55,373 bases of DNA, taken from positions 1 through 55,373 of the forward strand of contig NZ_WBKT01000021.1 of NCBI RefSeq assembly GCF_008868175.1. The letters run 5' to 3'. The number at the start of each line of letters is the position of its first letter. Position 1 is the stretch's first letter. The translations under genes and the position numbers were made by a program. Source of the DNA: Micromonospora sp. AMSO31t. Its GTDB lineage: Bacteria > Actinomycetota > Actinomycetes > Mycobacteriales > Micromonosporaceae. The notes under the pieces were generated by a model. It worked only from the letters and a program-made list of their open reading frames with translations. It was not told the origin of the DNA and did not search any database. Shown here one piece after another: positions 33,131-42,062 of this stretch.

Positions 33131-34087
33131 ATGGACCCGGCCGGCGACCGACCCGACGTGATCCTGGTCGTCGACGACGACGAGGACATCGCCCGCTTCG
33201 TCGAGTTCAACCTGCGGTTGCACGGCTTCGAGGTGCTGCACGCCGGCGACGGCCAGGAGGCCCTGGAGGTCATCGAGCGGCACCGGCCGGACCTGGCCGT
33301 GGTGGACCTCATGATGCCGCGGATCGACGGGCTGGAGCTGACCCGCCGGCTGCGCGCCGACCCGATGACCTCGGCCCTGCCGGTGATCATGCTGACCGCC
33401 AAGGGGATGACCTCCGACAAGGTCAACGGCCTCAGCGCGGGCGCCGACGACTACCTGGTCAAGCCCTTCGACACCGCCGAGCTGGTCGCCCGGGTCAGCT
33501 CCACGCTGCGCCGCAACAAGGAGTTCCGGGAGGTCTCCCCGCTGACCGGGCTGCCCGGCAACAGCCGGATCCGGCGGGAGATCAGCGACCGGGTGCGCAG
33601 CGGCGTCGACTACGCCGTCGGCTACATCGACATCGACCGGTTCAAGAGCGTCAACGACCGCTACGGCTTCGTCCGCGGCGACGAGTTCATCTCGGCGCTC
33701 GCCCGCAGCCTGCACCGGGCGGTGGTCTCGATCGGCCTGCCGCCGGCCTTCCTCGGCCACGTCGGCGGCGACGACTTCGTCATCGTGTGCACCCCGTCCC
33801 AGGTGCGGCCGCTGACCAGCCGGGCCGTGGTCGACTTCGAGAAGGCGGCCGACGCCCTCTACGACCCGACCGACCGGGAGCGCGGCTTCGTCGAGCTGAA
33901 GGACCGGCGGGGCAACATCCGCCGGGCCGCCCTGGTCACCCTCTCCATCGGCGTCTCCCTCTCCGACGCCGGCAAACGCTTCACCGACCCCCTCGAGGCG
34001 ATCGCCGTGGCCTCCGAGATGAAAACGGTCGCCAAGAGCCAACCCGGGTCGTACGTCGCGGTCGACCGCCGGCGGGGCGTGACGTGA
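33131..34087 (+). CDS. Response regulator with REC and GGDEF domains (motif GGDDF)
   Basis: The 318-residue protein has an N-terminal receiver domain (acidic D15-D17, phosphoacceptor D59 in VVDLMMP, T89, K111 in LVKPFD) and a C-terminal GGDEF domain starting at PLTGLPGNSRI. The diguanylate cyclase signature is GGDDF at 212-216, with aspartate in place of the usual fourth-position glutamate; DIDRFKSVNDRYG is intact. No RxxD inhibitory site is seen before the motif. It may make c-di-GMP weakly or act as a GTP or c-di-GMP sensor. It starts two bases after rpe; no kinase gene is beside it. Confidence 0.85.
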   Translation: MDPAGDRPDVILVVDDDEDIARFVEFNLRLHGFEVLHAGDGQEALEVIERHRPDLAVVDLMMPRIDGLELTRRLRADPMTSALPVIMLTAKGMTSDKVNGLSAGADDYLVKPFDTAELVARVSSTLRRNKEFREVSPLTGLPGNSRIRREISDRVRSGVDYAVGYIDIDRFKSVNDRYGFVRGDEFISALARSLHRAVVSIGLPPAFLGHVGGDDFVIVCTPSQVRPLTSRAVVDFEKAADALYDPTDRERGFVELKDRRGNIRRAALVTLSIGVSLSDAGKRFTDPLEAIAVASEMKTVAKSQPGSYVAVDRRRGVT

Positions 34088-34175
34088 CGATCCGACCCGT
34101 GCTGTGAAGTAGCTCGCCTCTGTGGCGCGACCCGCCTCGCGACGTGTAAGACTTCCGGTGTAACCCACCACGCGC

Positions 34176-34335
34176 TGGCGGGGCTCGGTGAAATTCCGAA
34201 CCGGCGGTGATCCACGGTCCGACCGTGGTAAGCCCGCGACCCGGACGGCTTCGGCCGGACGGTGGACCTGGTGAGAATCCGGGGCCGACGGTTGGGGTGC
34301 GGCTCGTCCGCCCCCAGAAAGTCCGGATGGGAGAC
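34176..34335 (+). promoter_or_regulatory. FMN riboswitch (RFN element)
   Basis: The stretch carries the conserved RFN blocks in order: GGGGCTCGGTGAAATTCC, GAACCGGCGGTGA, AAGCCCGCGA, a variable arm, GGTGAGAATCCGGGGCCGACGG (split here around the GAGAATCC core) and AGTCCGGATGGGAGA. FMN binding is expected to lower expression of the rib operon that starts 177 bases downstream. Confidence 0.95.
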
Positions 34336-34347
34336 AGCGCGCGGGAC

Positions 34348-34399
34348 GGGGAGAGCCCTGCCGGGCGCTGAGCACCCTCAGCCGCCGCGTGGGCTCCCC
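34348..34399 (+). promoter_or_regulatory. Candidate expression platform of the FMN riboswitch
   Basis: Directly after the aptamer, 34348-34358 can pair with 34391-34399 (one bulge), enclosing a perfect 6-bp hairpin GCTGAG-CACC-CTCAGC (34367-34382). A stem here suggests transcription termination, but there is no T-run. From 34400 to the ribD ATG at 34512 I see no gene. Confidence 0.45.
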
Positions 34400-34511
34400 G
34401 GGGTCGGCTGTGCCGTCCCCGGATCTCCGCCGCCGCGTGTCCGCGGCACCCGTGCCGTTCTGTCCCCGACCCGCCCGCGCGCGACCGGCGAGCGAGAGGG
34501 CAGGGCTGGCG

Positions 34512-35573
34512 ATGGCGAGCGTCTCCGTGGACGAGGCGATGCGTCGTGCCATCGCGCTGGCCGCCCGCGGCCTCGGCGCCACCAGCCCCAACCCCGTGGT
34601 CGGCTGCGTCCTGCTCGACGCCGACGGCGAGGTCGTCGGCGAGGGCTTCCACGCCTACGCGGGCGGTCCGCACGCCGAGATCGTCGCGCTGGCCCAGGCC
34701 GGCCGGCGCGCCCGCGGCGGCACCGCCGTCGTCACCCTGGAACCCTGCGACCACACCGGCCGCACCGGCCCCTGCAGCCACGCCCTCATCACGGCCGGCG
34801 TCGCCCGCGTGGTGGTCGCCGTCCCGGACCCCAACCCGGTCGCCTCCGGCGGCGCGGCCACCCTGCGCGCCGCCGGCGTCCAGGTCGACCTGGGGGTACG
34901 CGGCGACGAGGCCGAGGCCGGCAACATCGCCTGGCTCACCTCGATGCGCCGCGGCTGGCCGTACCTCATCTGGAAGTACGCGGCCACCCTCGACGGGCGC
35001 TCCGCCGCGGCCGACGGCACCAGCATGTGGATCACCTCCGAGGCGGCCCGCATCGACGTGCACGCCCTGCGCGGCACCGTCGACGCGGTCATCGCCGGGG
35101 TGGGCACCGTGCTCGCCGACGACCCCCGGCTCACCGCCCGCAACCTGCGCGACGGCACCCTGGCCATCCGGCAGCCGCTGCGGGTGGTGGTGGACAGCTC
35201 GGGGCGTACCCCCGCCGAGGCCCGGGTCCGCGACGGCGCCGCCCGGACGTGGGTGGCCACCGCCGCGGAGGTCGGCGCCGGCCCGGACGGCCGGGTCGAC
35301 CTCGCGGCGCTGCTCGCGGAGCTGCACCACCGCGGCGTGCGGGCCGCGCTGCTGGAGGGCGGCCCCACCCTGGCCGGCGCGTTCCTCGCCGCCGGCCTGG
35401 TCGACAAGGTCGTCGGGTACGTCGCGCCGAAGCTGCTCGGCGCCGGCCCGACCGCGCTGCTGGACGCCGGCGTGACCACCATCGCCGACGCCATCGACCT
35501 GGAACTCACCGACGTTACGCAGGTCGGCCCCGACCTGCGGATCACCGCGCTGCCCCGGAAGAGGGAGGCCTGA
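34512..35573 (+). CDS. ribD: Bifunctional riboflavin deaminase/reductase
   Basis: RibD performs the second and third steps from GTP to riboflavin. The 353-residue protein has an N-terminal zinc deaminase (HAEIVAL and EPCDHTGRTGPCS) and a C-terminal reductase (KYAATLDGRSAA, SEAARIDVHALR, LLEGGPTLAGAFL). ATG 34512 gives the family N-terminus VDEAMRRAIALAARG; GAGAGGGCAGGG upstream is the ribosome site. The frame is open from 34389, but that extension is not RibD-like. It is the first gene after the FMN riboswitch. Confidence 0.95.
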   Translation: MASVSVDEAMRRAIALAARGLGATSPNPVVGCVLLDADGEVVGEGFHAYAGGPHAEIVALAQAGRRARGGTAVVTLEPCDHTGRTGPCSHALITAGVARVVVAVPDPNPVASGGAATLRAAGVQVDLGVRGDEAEAGNIAWLTSMRRGWPYLIWKYAATLDGRSAAADGTSMWITSEAARIDVHALRGTVDAVIAGVGTVLADDPRLTARNLRDGTLAIRQPLRVVVDSSGRTPAEARVRDGAARTWVATAAEVGAGPDGRVDLAALLAELHHRGVRAALLEGGPTLAGAFLAAGLVDKVVGYVAPKLLGAGPTALLDAGVTTIADAIDLELTDVTQVGPDLRITALPRKREA

Positions 35574-35574
35574 C

Positions 35575-36186
35575 ATGTTCACCGGCATCGTCGAGGAACT
35601 GGGCGAGATCGTCCGGACCACGGAGACCGGGGGTGACTCGGCACTGGTCGCGGTCCGCGGCCCGCTGGTCACCTCGGACGCCCGGCACGGCGACTCCATC
35701 GCGGTCAACGGGGTCTGTCTCACCGTGGTCGACGTCGACGGCGGGATCTTCACCGCCGACGTGATGGGGGAGACGCTGCGCCGCACCGCGCTCGGCGCGC
35801 TGCGCCCCGGCGACCCGGTCAACCTGGAGCGGGCCGCCGCGCTGAACAGCCGCCTCGGCGGCCACCTGGTGCAGGGGCACGTCGACGGGGTCGGCGAGGT
35901 GCTGTCCCGGGAGCCGGCCGCGCAGTGGGAGACGGTCCGCTTCCGGCTGCCCGCCGGGCTGTCCCGCTACGTGGTGGAGAAGGGCTCGATCACCGTCGAC
36001 GGCATCTCGCTGACCGTCGCGGAGGTCGGCGACGACTGGTTCTCCGTCGGGCTGATCCCCACCACCCTGAAGCTCACCACCCTCGGCGCCAAGGGCGTCG
36101 GCCACCCGGTCAACCTCGAGGTGGACGTGCTGGCCAAGTACGTCGAGCGGCTGCTCGGCGACCGCGCGGCCGGAGGTGTCCGGTGA
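35575..36186 (+). CDS. ribE: Riboflavin synthase alpha chain
   Basis: Riboflavin synthase dismutates two lumazines to riboflavin. The 203-residue protein has two lumazine-binding barrels: [12 protein letters not shown] with NGVCLTV in the first, and [15 protein letters not shown] with VDGISLTV in the second. It begins one base after the ribD stop, and its stop overlaps the next gene (GTGA). Confidence 0.96.
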   Translation: MFTGIVEELGEIVRTTETGGDSALVAVRGPLVTSDARHGDSIAVNGVCLTVVDVDGGIFTADVMGETLRRTALGALRPGDPVNLERAAALNSRLGGHLVQGHVDGVGEVLSREPAAQWETVRFRLPAGLSRYVVEKGSITVDGISLTVAEVGDDWFSVGLIPTTLKLTTLGAKGVGHPVNLEVDVLAKYVERLLGDRAAGGVR

Positions 36187-36881
36187 CCGGCCCGCTCGGT
36201 TGGCTGCTCGACGCCCAGGTGCACGTGGCCGGCTCGCCGGTGCTGGTCCGGGAGATCGTCGGCAACGTCTTCGGCCTCGCCTCCGCGCTGCTCGGGCTGC
36301 GCCGGGTGGTCTGGGCCTGGCCCGTCGGCATGATCGGCAACGCGCTGCTGTTCACCGTCTTCCTCGGCGGGGTGTTCGCCACCCCGCAGGCGCACGACCT
36401 CTACGGCCAGGCCGGCCGGCAGGTCTTCTTCTTCGCGGTCAGCGTCTACGGCTGGTGGCGTTGGTCGCGCAACCGCCGCTCCGGCGGCGGCGAGCACCCG
36501 GCGGTCACCCCGCGCTGGGCCACCTGGCGGGAGCGGCTCGGCCTGCTCGCCGCCGCGGCGGTCGGCACCGCGGCCGCGTACCCGGTGCTGGCCGCGCTCG
36601 GCTCCTGGGGGCCCCTGCCGGACGCCTGGATCCTGGTCGGCAGCCTGCTGGCCACCTACGGCATGGCCCGCGGCTGGGTGGAGTTCTGGCTGATCTGGAT
36701 CGCCGTCGACGCGGTCGGCGTGCCGCTGCTGCTCCAAGGCGGCTTCTACCCGTCGGCCGCCATGTACCTGGTCTACGGCGTGTTCTGCCTCGCCGGCCTG
36801 TACGCCTGGTGGCGCACCTCCCGCGCGACCCCGCCCGCACGCACCCCGATCCCGCCGACGTACTCGGAGGCCGTGGCATGA
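36183..36881 (+). CDS. PnuC/PnuX family transporter, probably for riboflavin
   Basis: The 232-residue membrane protein has about seven hydrophobic segments and the PnuC core: [31 protein letters not shown], the [10 protein letters not shown] aromatic motif and a C-terminal [17 protein letters not shown]. PnuC carries nicotinamide riboside, but the related PnuX of corynebacteria carries riboflavin and is under FMN riboswitch control. Its place inside this FMN-controlled rib operon favours the riboflavin role; this is inference from context. GTG 36183 overlaps the ribE stop. Confidence 0.88.
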   Translation: MTGPLGWLLDAQVHVAGSPVLVREIVGNVFGLASALLGLRRVVWAWPVGMIGNALLFTVFLGGVFATPQAHDLYGQAGRQVFFFAVSVYGWWRWSRNRRSGGGEHPAVTPRWATWRERLGLLAAAAVGTAAAYPVLAALGSWGPLPDAWILVGSLLATYGMARGWVEFWLIWIAVDAVGVPLLLQGGFYPSAAMYLVYGVFCLAGLYAWWRTSRATPPARTPIPPTYSEAVA

Positions 36882-38146
36882 GCAGCACCTTCGGCAGCAT
36901 CGAGCAGGCGGTGGCGGACATCGCCGCCGGCCGGCCCGTCGTGGTGGTCGACGACGAGGACCGGGAGAACGAGGGCGACCTGATCTTCGCGGCCGAACTG
37001 GCCACGCCGGAGCTGGTCGCGTTCATGGTCCGCTACACCTCCGGCTACATCTGCGTGCCGCTCACCGAGAGCGAGTGCGACCGGCTGGACCTGCCGCCCA
37101 TGCACCACACCAACCAGGACCGGCGGGGCACCGCGTACACGGTGACCGTGGACGCGCGGGAGGGGGTCAGCACCGGCATCTCCGCGGCCGACCGCTCGCA
37201 CACCATCCGGCTGCTCGCCGCCGCGTCGACCGGCCCGACCGACCTGGCCCGCCCCGGGCACGTGGTGCCGTTGCGCGCCCGCCAGGGCGGGGTGCTGCGC
37301 CGCCCCGGGCACACCGAGGCGGCCGTGGACCTGACCCGGCTGGCCGGGCTGCGCCCCGCCGGGGTGCTCTGCGAGCTGGTCAACGACGACGGCACCATGA
37401 TGCGCCTGCCCGACCTGGAGAAGTTCTGCGCCGAGCACGGGCTGACCCTGGTCACCATCGCCGACCTGATCGCCTACCGGCGGCGCACCGAGAAGCAGGT
37501 CGAGCAGGTCGCCGAGGCGCGGATGCCCACCCCGTACGGGGTGTTCCGGGCGCTCGGCTACCGGGCCGAGCACGACACCGCCGAGCACGTGGCGCTCGTC
37601 ATGGGCGACCTGGGTGACGGACGGGAGGTGCTCGTGCGGGTGCACTCCGAGTGCCTCACCGGGGACGTGTTCGGGTCGCTGCGCTGCGACTGCGGCCCGC
37701 AGTTGCAGGCCGCGCTGGCCCGGGTGGCCCAGGAGGGGCGCGGCGTGGTGCTCTACGTCCGCGGGCACGAGGGGCGGGGCATCGGCCTGCTGCACAAGCT
37801 CCAGGCGTACCAGCTCCAGGACCAGGGCCGGGACACCGTGGACGCCAACCTCGACCTGGGGCTGCCGGCCGACGCGCGGGACTACGGGACCGGCGCGCAG
37901 ATCCTCTACGACCTCGGCGTCCGCTCCATGCGGCTGCTGACCAACAACCCGGCCAAGCGGGCCGGCCTGGAGGGCTACGGCCTCACGGTGAGCGGCCGGG
38001 AGGGGCTGCCCGTGCGGTCCAACCCGGAGAACGTGCGATACCTGCGGACCAAGCGGGACCGGATGGGCCACCTCCTGGAGGGGCTGGACGAGGTGACCGA
38101 GGCGCCGATGGGCCGCCCGGTCGCCGGCGACGAGATCGGAGCGTAG
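36878..38146 (+). CDS. ribBA: Bifunctional DHBP synthase / GTP cyclohydrolase II
   Basis: The 422-residue fusion supplies both riboflavin precursors. The N-terminal RibB half has [11 protein letters not shown], the YICVPLTE segment and [13 protein letters not shown]. The C-terminal RibA half (from about residue 205) has the zinc cysteines of [27 protein letters not shown] and [17 protein letters not shown] 36878 overlaps the pnuX-like stop (ATGA). Confidence 0.96.
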   Translation: MSSTFGSIEQAVADIAAGRPVVVVDDEDRENEGDLIFAAELATPELVAFMVRYTSGYICVPLTESECDRLDLPPMHHTNQDRRGTAYTVTVDAREGVSTGISAADRSHTIRLLAAASTGPTDLARPGHVVPLRARQGGVLRRPGHTEAAVDLTRLAGLRPAGVLCELVNDDGTMMRLPDLEKFCAEHGLTLVTIADLIAYRRRTEKQVEQVAEARMPTPYGVFRALGYRAEHDTAEHVALVMGDLGDGREVLVRVHSECLTGDVFGSLRCDCGPQLQAALARVAQEGRGVVLYVRGHEGRGIGLLHKLQAYQLQDQGRDTVDANLDLGLPADARDYGTGAQILYDLGVRSMRLLTNNPAKRAGLEGYGLTVSGREGLPVRSNPENVRYLRTKRDRMGHLLEGLDEVTEAPMGRPVAGDEIGA

Positions 38147-38148
38147 AC

Positions 38149-38646
38149 ATGGCGGGATTCGGCGAACCGGGTGTGACCGCGGTGGACGCCGGCGGGCTGA
38201 CCGTCGGCATCGTGGCCGCACGCTGGCACGGCGACCTCACCGACCACATGGTCGACCGGGCGGTGGCCGCCGCCGAGGCGTCCGGCGCGCGGTCCGTGGT
38301 GGCCCGGGTGGCGGGCTCGGTCGAGCTGCCCGTGGTGGCCCAGGCGATGGCGCGCCGGTACGACGTGGTGGTCGCCCTCGGCGTGGTGGTGCGCGGCTCC
38401 ACCGCGCACTTCGACTACGTCTGCCAGTCGGTCACCGAGGGACTGACCCGGGTGGCGCTGGACGAGGGCAAGCCGGTGGCCCACGGGGTGCTCACCGTGG
38501 AGACCATCGAGCAGGCCCGGGACCGGGCCGGGCTGCCCGGCTCGGCGGAGGACAAGGGCTGGGCGGCCACGGTGGCGGCGCTGGACGCCGCACTGGCCAT
38601 CCGTGGCCTGGACGCCGCGAGCGGCCACCGGGTCGGCTTCGCCTGA
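38149..38646 (+). CDS. ribH: 6,7-dimethyl-8-ribityllumazine synthase
   Basis: RibH condenses the two precursors made by RibD and RibBA into lumazine. The 165-residue subunit has VGIVAARWHGDLTDHM (ARWH where many homologues have ARFN), VAGSVELPVVAQ, GVVVRGSTAHFDYVC with the catalytic histidine, and a normal C-terminus. It begins two bases after ribBA and ends the rib operon. Confidence 0.95.
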   Translation: MAGFGEPGVTAVDAGGLTVGIVAARWHGDLTDHMVDRAVAAAEASGARSVVARVAGSVELPVVAQAMARRYDVVVALGVVVRGSTAHFDYVCQSVTEGLTRVALDEGKPVAHGVLTVETIEQARDRAGLPGSAEDKGWAATVAALDAALAIRGLDAASGHRVGFA

Positions 38647-38700
38647 TCCGGCCGCCCGCCGCTCGGCCTGGCGCTGTCGGCCCGGCCACGGGTCCTCACC

Positions 38701-38829
38701 GCCTTTCGAGCTGATGTCACCAACGACTCGCCGCCACCCCGCCGGAGAGCCTTGACACCTCGCACCGCCCGGGCGTCGGGGTGCCGGCGCCGCCCGTGCC
38801 GAGTCGTTACCGACGTCAGGTCGAAAGGC
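38701..38829. repeat. 129-bp element bounded by 30-bp imperfect inverted repeats
   Basis: The ends 38701-38730 and 38800-38829 are inverted copies matching at 25 of 30 positions: the outer GCCTTTCGA and inner AACGACTCG are exact on both sides. The 69 bases between hold no gene. The layout resembles a miniature inverted-repeat element or the ends of a lost insertion sequence. I do not see a clear target duplication. It could instead be a long RNA hairpin after the rib operon. Confidence 0.6.
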
Positions 38830-38919
38830 ACACAGGGGCTACCGCCCGGCTTCGGAAGCCCGCCGCCGCTGCCCCTCGCCTTCGCTCAACCGGTGGTCGT
38901 GTCGGCGGAGGGCGCGGCG

Positions 38920-39111
38920 GCCGACGGCGCGGCGCCCGGTCGACCACCCAGCCGGGCCCGGGGCGAGGACCATCGGCGCGGTCAGCGCCAGGAAGGTGGC
39001 GCCGGCCAGCCCGTCGGAGCCGGTCAGTTCCTTGACCCAGATCGCGAGGGCCAGCAGCGGGATCGACTCGGCGATCATGCTGACCGTCAGTGCGAGCGAG
39101 ACGTCCACCAT
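38920..39111 (-). pseudogene. Remnant of an MFS transporter N-terminus
   Basis: The minus strand encodes [30 protein letters not shown] and [11 protein letters not shown], the pattern of the first two membrane helices of a major facilitator protein. In a shifted frame it continues as [12 protein letters not shown], matching the helix 2-3 loop (GWxxDR). After that no membrane segment follows in any frame, and the N-terminal residues normally before helix 1 are missing. So it is truncated at both ends and probably frameshifted near 38950. The rest of the ribH-hisE gap (38647-38700, 38830-38919 and 39112-39181) shows no gene. Confidence 0.5.
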
Positions 39112-39181
39112 GTGGTCGGCGTCCCGCCGCGCCGGACCCGGGGGGAGGCGTCACCCGGTACGGCTGGAAGAATCGCCTACC

Positions 39182-39445
39182 GTGAAGACGTTCGAGGAGT
39201 TGTTCGCCGAGCTGCAGGCCAAGGCCGCTGCCGGCGCCCCGGGCTCGGGCACGGTCGCCGCCCTGGAGAAGGGCGTGCACTTCATCGGCAAGAAGGTCGT
39301 CGAGGAGGCGGCCGAGTCGTGGATGGCCGCCGAGCACGAGGGTCCGGAGCGGGCCGCGGAGGAGATCTCCCAGCTGCTCTACCAGGCTCAGGTGCTCATG
39401 CTGGCCACCGGTCTCGAGCTGAAGGACGTCTACCGACATCTGTGA
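39182..39445 (+). CDS. hisE: Phosphoribosyl-ATP pyrophosphatase
   Basis: HisE hydrolyses PR-ATP to PR-AMP in histidine synthesis. The 87-residue all-alpha protein has [13 protein letters not shown], the metal-binding [17 protein letters not shown] stretch and [17 protein letters not shown] 39182 has no Shine-Dalgarno; AAGAAT at 39168-39173 could be a -10 box for a leaderless message. hisG follows after 43 bases. Confidence 0.94.
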   Translation: MKTFEELFAELQAKAAAGAPGSGTVAALEKGVHFIGKKVVEEAAESWMAAEHEGPERAAEEISQLLYQAQVLMLATGLELKDVYRHL

Positions 39446-39488
39446 GTGCCCGTCCGCTGATCACCTCGTCGATCGAAGGAGCACTCCC

Positions 39489-40334
39489 ATGCTGCGTGTC
39501 GCCGTACCCAACAAGGGCGCCCTGGCCGAGTCGGCCGCCGGGATGCTGCGCGAGGCGGGCTACCGCCAGCGCACCGACCCGAAGGACCTGGTCTGCCGGG
39601 ACGAGCCCAACGACATCGAATTCTTCTACCTGCGTCCCAAGGACATCGCCACCTACGTCGGCTCTGGCGACCTGGACGTCGGCATCACCGGCCGGGACCT
39701 GCTGGTCGACTCCGGCGCGCCGGCCGAGGAGGTCGTCGACCTCAACTTCGGCCGGGCCACCTTCCGGTTCGCCGCCCGCCCCGACGACGTGGACTCGGTC
39801 CAGCAGCTCGGCGGGCACCGGATCGCCACCGCGTACCCGGGGCTGGTCGAGCGGCACCTGGCCGAGCTGGGTGTCAAGGCGGAGGTGATCCGGCTGGACG
39901 GCGCGGTGGAGAACGCCATCCGGCTGGGCGTGGCTGACGTGGTCGCCGACGTGGTGGAGACCGGGGCCACGCTGCGCCAGGCCGGTCTCGTGGTCTTCGG
40001 CGAGCCGCTCCTGCGTTCCTCGGCGGTGGTGGTCCGCCGGGCCGGCGCCGCCGGCAGCGCCCAGCAGGAGCAGCTGCTGCGCCGGCTGCACGGCGTGCTG
40101 GTCGCCCGCCGTTACGTGATGCTCGCCTACGACGTGCCGGCCGGCCTGCTGGACCGGGCCAGCTCGCTCACCCCGGGCATCGAGTCGCCGACCGTCTCCC
40201 CGCTGCACCGGGAGGGCTGGGTGGCCGTGCAGGCCATGGTGCTCCGCGACGACGTGCACCGGATCATGGACGAGCTCTACGAGCTGGGCGCCCGGGCCAT
40301 CCTGGTCACCAACATCCACGCCTGCCGGCTGTGA
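39489..40334 (+). CDS. hisG: ATP phosphoribosyltransferase, long form
   Basis: HisG joins ATP and PRPP in the first step of histidine synthesis and is feedback-inhibited by histidine. The 281-residue length indicates the long form with a C-terminal ACT-like regulatory domain (from about 210, TVSPLHREGWVAVQAMV). Motifs include RVAVPNKGAL, GDLDVGITGRDLL and the PRPP site ADVVADVVETGATLR. ATG 39489 follows AAGGAG. The stop overlaps the next gene (GTGA). Confidence 0.95.
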   Translation: MLRVAVPNKGALAESAAGMLREAGYRQRTDPKDLVCRDEPNDIEFFYLRPKDIATYVGSGDLDVGITGRDLLVDSGAPAEEVVDLNFGRATFRFAARPDDVDSVQQLGGHRIATAYPGLVERHLAELGVKAEVIRLDGAVENAIRLGVADVVADVVETGATLRQAGLVVFGEPLLRSSAVVVRRAGAAGSAQQEQLLRRLHGVLVARRYVMLAYDVPAGLLDRASSLTPGIESPTVSPLHREGWVAVQAMVLRDDVHRIMDELYELGARAILVTNIHACRL

Positions 40335-41293
40335 GGCCGCTGCCGGTCCCGGCCGCCCTGGCCGTGGTGGTCCTGGGCGGGGTGGCCTCGGCCGCGCAGG
40401 GCGTGGTCAACGCCGAGCTGGGGGAGCGGGCCGGCGATCCCCTCGTCGGCGCCATGGTCAACAACCTCGGCGGTTGCCTGATCGTGCTGCTGGGGCTGGT
40501 CGCCGTCCCGTCCATGCGCGCCGGGCTGGCCGGCCTGCGCCACTCCGGCCTGCCCTGGTGGGCCTACCTGGGCGGGCTGGGCGGCGCCGCCATCGTGGTG
40601 ATCGGCCCGTTCGTGGTGCCGGCGCTCGGGGTGGCGGTCTTCACGATCGCCCAGGTGGCCGGCGGCAGCCTCGGCGGGCTGGCCGTCGACCGGGTCGGCC
40701 TGGCCGCGACGGGCCGGCTGGCGCTCACCCTGCCCCGGGTCGTCGGCGCGCTGCTCGGGATCGCCGCGGTGACCATGGCGCAGCTCGGCCGGCCGGTCGG
40801 CGACCTGGCGGTCGGTCTGGTGCTGCTCTCGGTGGCCGGCGGCCTGGCGGTGGCGCTGCAGTCCGCGCTCAACGGCCGGGTCGCCGCGGCGATCGGTCCG
40901 GCGGCCGGGCTGGCGGTGAACTTCGCGGTCAGCACCTCGGTGATCGCCGGGGTGGCGGCGCTGGCCGGGGCCCTGGCCACCCGCCCGAACTGGCCGACCG
41001 AGTGGTGGCTCTACGTCGGCGGCCTGTTCGGGGTCGGCATCGTGCTCGCCCTGCTGGTCGGCGTCCGCGCCGCCGGGGTGCTGCGCACCGGCCTGGCGTT
41101 GGTGGCCGGGCAGCTCGGCGGGGCCCTGGTGCTGGACGTGGCGGTGCCCGGCGGCGCCGGGGTGCGGCTGCCGGTGCTGGCCGGGGCGGTGCTCACCGGA
41201 GCGGCCGTGGTCGTGGCCGGCGTGCGCCGGCGCCGCCCGGTCCGTGTGGCGGCGGAACGTGAGCCCGAGCCGGATGGCAGACTGGTTTCGTGA
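40331..41293 (+). CDS. DMT superfamily transporter, DUF606/YdcZ type
   Basis: The 320-residue protein has about ten membrane helices arranged as two similar halves, with the YdcZ-type motifs GVASAAQGVVNAELGER in the first half and ALQSALNGRVAAAIG in the second. Members are drug/metabolite-type transporters with few known substrates. GTG 40331 overlaps the hisG stop, and the stop overlaps the PH-domain gene. Its link to hisG may be only operon hitch-hiking. Confidence 0.85.
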   Translation: MRPLPVPAALAVVVLGGVASAAQGVVNAELGERAGDPLVGAMVNNLGGCLIVLLGLVAVPSMRAGLAGLRHSGLPWWAYLGGLGGAAIVVIGPFVVPALGVAVFTIAQVAGGSLGGLAVDRVGLAATGRLALTLPRVVGALLGIAAVTMAQLGRPVGDLAVGLVLLSVAGGLAVALQSALNGRVAAAIGPAAGLAVNFAVSTSVIAGVAALAGALATRPNWPTEWWLYVGGLFGVGIVLALLVGVRAAGVLRTGLALVAGQLGGALVLDVAVPGGAGVRLPVLAGAVLTGAAVVVAGVRRRRPVRVAAEREPEPDGRLVS

Positions 41294-41763
41294 GCGATTC
41301 AGTGGTGACCGTGCGGCCGCGGCGGGTCCGGGTGGTCTGCTGGGCGTCGGCCGTCACGCTGCTGGTGGTGTTCAGCCTGGTGGCCACCTCCCTGACCGGC
41401 GCGACGGGCGACGGCTACGGCAGCTTCCAGCGGGGCGACCAGCTCGCCATGGTGGGGCTGGGCGTCTTCGGAGCCCTGGGCTTCCTGGTCTTCACCCGCC
41501 CCCGGGTGGTGGCCGACGCTCGGAGTGTCCGGGTCCGCAACGTGATCGGCTCGTACGAGCTGCCCTGGGAGGTGATCCGCGGGGTCCGGTTCGACCGGGG
41601 CGCCCCGTGGGCCAGCCTGGAGCTGCACGACGACGACCTGCTGCCGATGGTCGCCCTCCAGGCCGCCGACAAGGAGCGCGCCGTCGAGGCGGTCCGCGCC
41701 CTGCGCCGCCTGCACCAGGCCCACCTGGCCGCCCTCGTCGGCGACCCGGCCGCCCCGCGCTGA
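41290..41763 (+). CDS. Membrane protein with bacterial PH-like domain
   Basis: The 157-residue protein has two membrane helices (about 15-37 and 52-68) followed by a cytoplasmic domain with TRPRVVADARSVRVRNVIGSYELPWEVIRGVRF and ASLELHDDD, the pattern of the bacterial PH domain. Function unknown. A PH-domain gene beside hisG is common in actinobacteria as I recall it. GTG 41290 overlaps the DMT transporter stop. Confidence 0.8.
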   Translation: MSDSVVTVRPRRVRVVCWASAVTLLVVFSLVATSLTGATGDGYGSFQRGDQLAMVGLGVFGALGFLVFTRPRVVADARSVRVRNVIGSYELPWEVIRGVRFDRGAPWASLELHDDDLLPMVALQAADKERAVEAVRALRRLHQAHLAALVGDPAAPR

Positions 41764-42062
41764 CCGCCGCGCCCCGGTTTGGGGCGGGCTGGTCCGAGGG
41801 TGTAGTGTTGCGGAGTCGACCAGACCGCCCTGTGGGCGGTCCTGAAGCGGAGCGCCTGCTCCCACCCGAGTCGCCCCCGTAGGTGGCCGGGTCCCGGTCT
41901 CCCGGTTCCGGGCACGCCCCGGTTCCGGATGCGCGATCCTGTGATCGTGCCGACCGGTCGAGCAGGCCCTGGCATGCGCCGGGGCCTTCTGCTTTCCGGG
42001 TCGGCTCCCGACCGGGAGCCCGCGGAGTCGGCACCACGGAAGACTCGACTCGAGGAGGCCCC
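41764..42062 (+). promoter_or_regulatory. infC leader with promoter and alternative hairpins
   Basis: TAGTGT at 41803-41808 is a likely -10 box. Downstream lie an 8-bp hairpin (41823-41841), a larger stem (41961-41993: AGGCCC/GGGCCT plus AGC/GCT, followed by TTCC) resembling an attenuator, and two overlapping, mutually exclusive hairpins: GGTCGG/CCGACC (41999-42013) and GGCTCCC/GGGAGCC (42003-42020). A structured leader before infC-rpmI-rplT suggests feedback by a ribosomal protein or by IF3. I cannot assign it to a named RNA family. Confidence 0.5.

Noticed and set aside
34389..34511. N-terminal extension of RibD from 34389
   Set aside because: It overlaps the hairpin after the FMN riboswitch and shows no RibD similarity.
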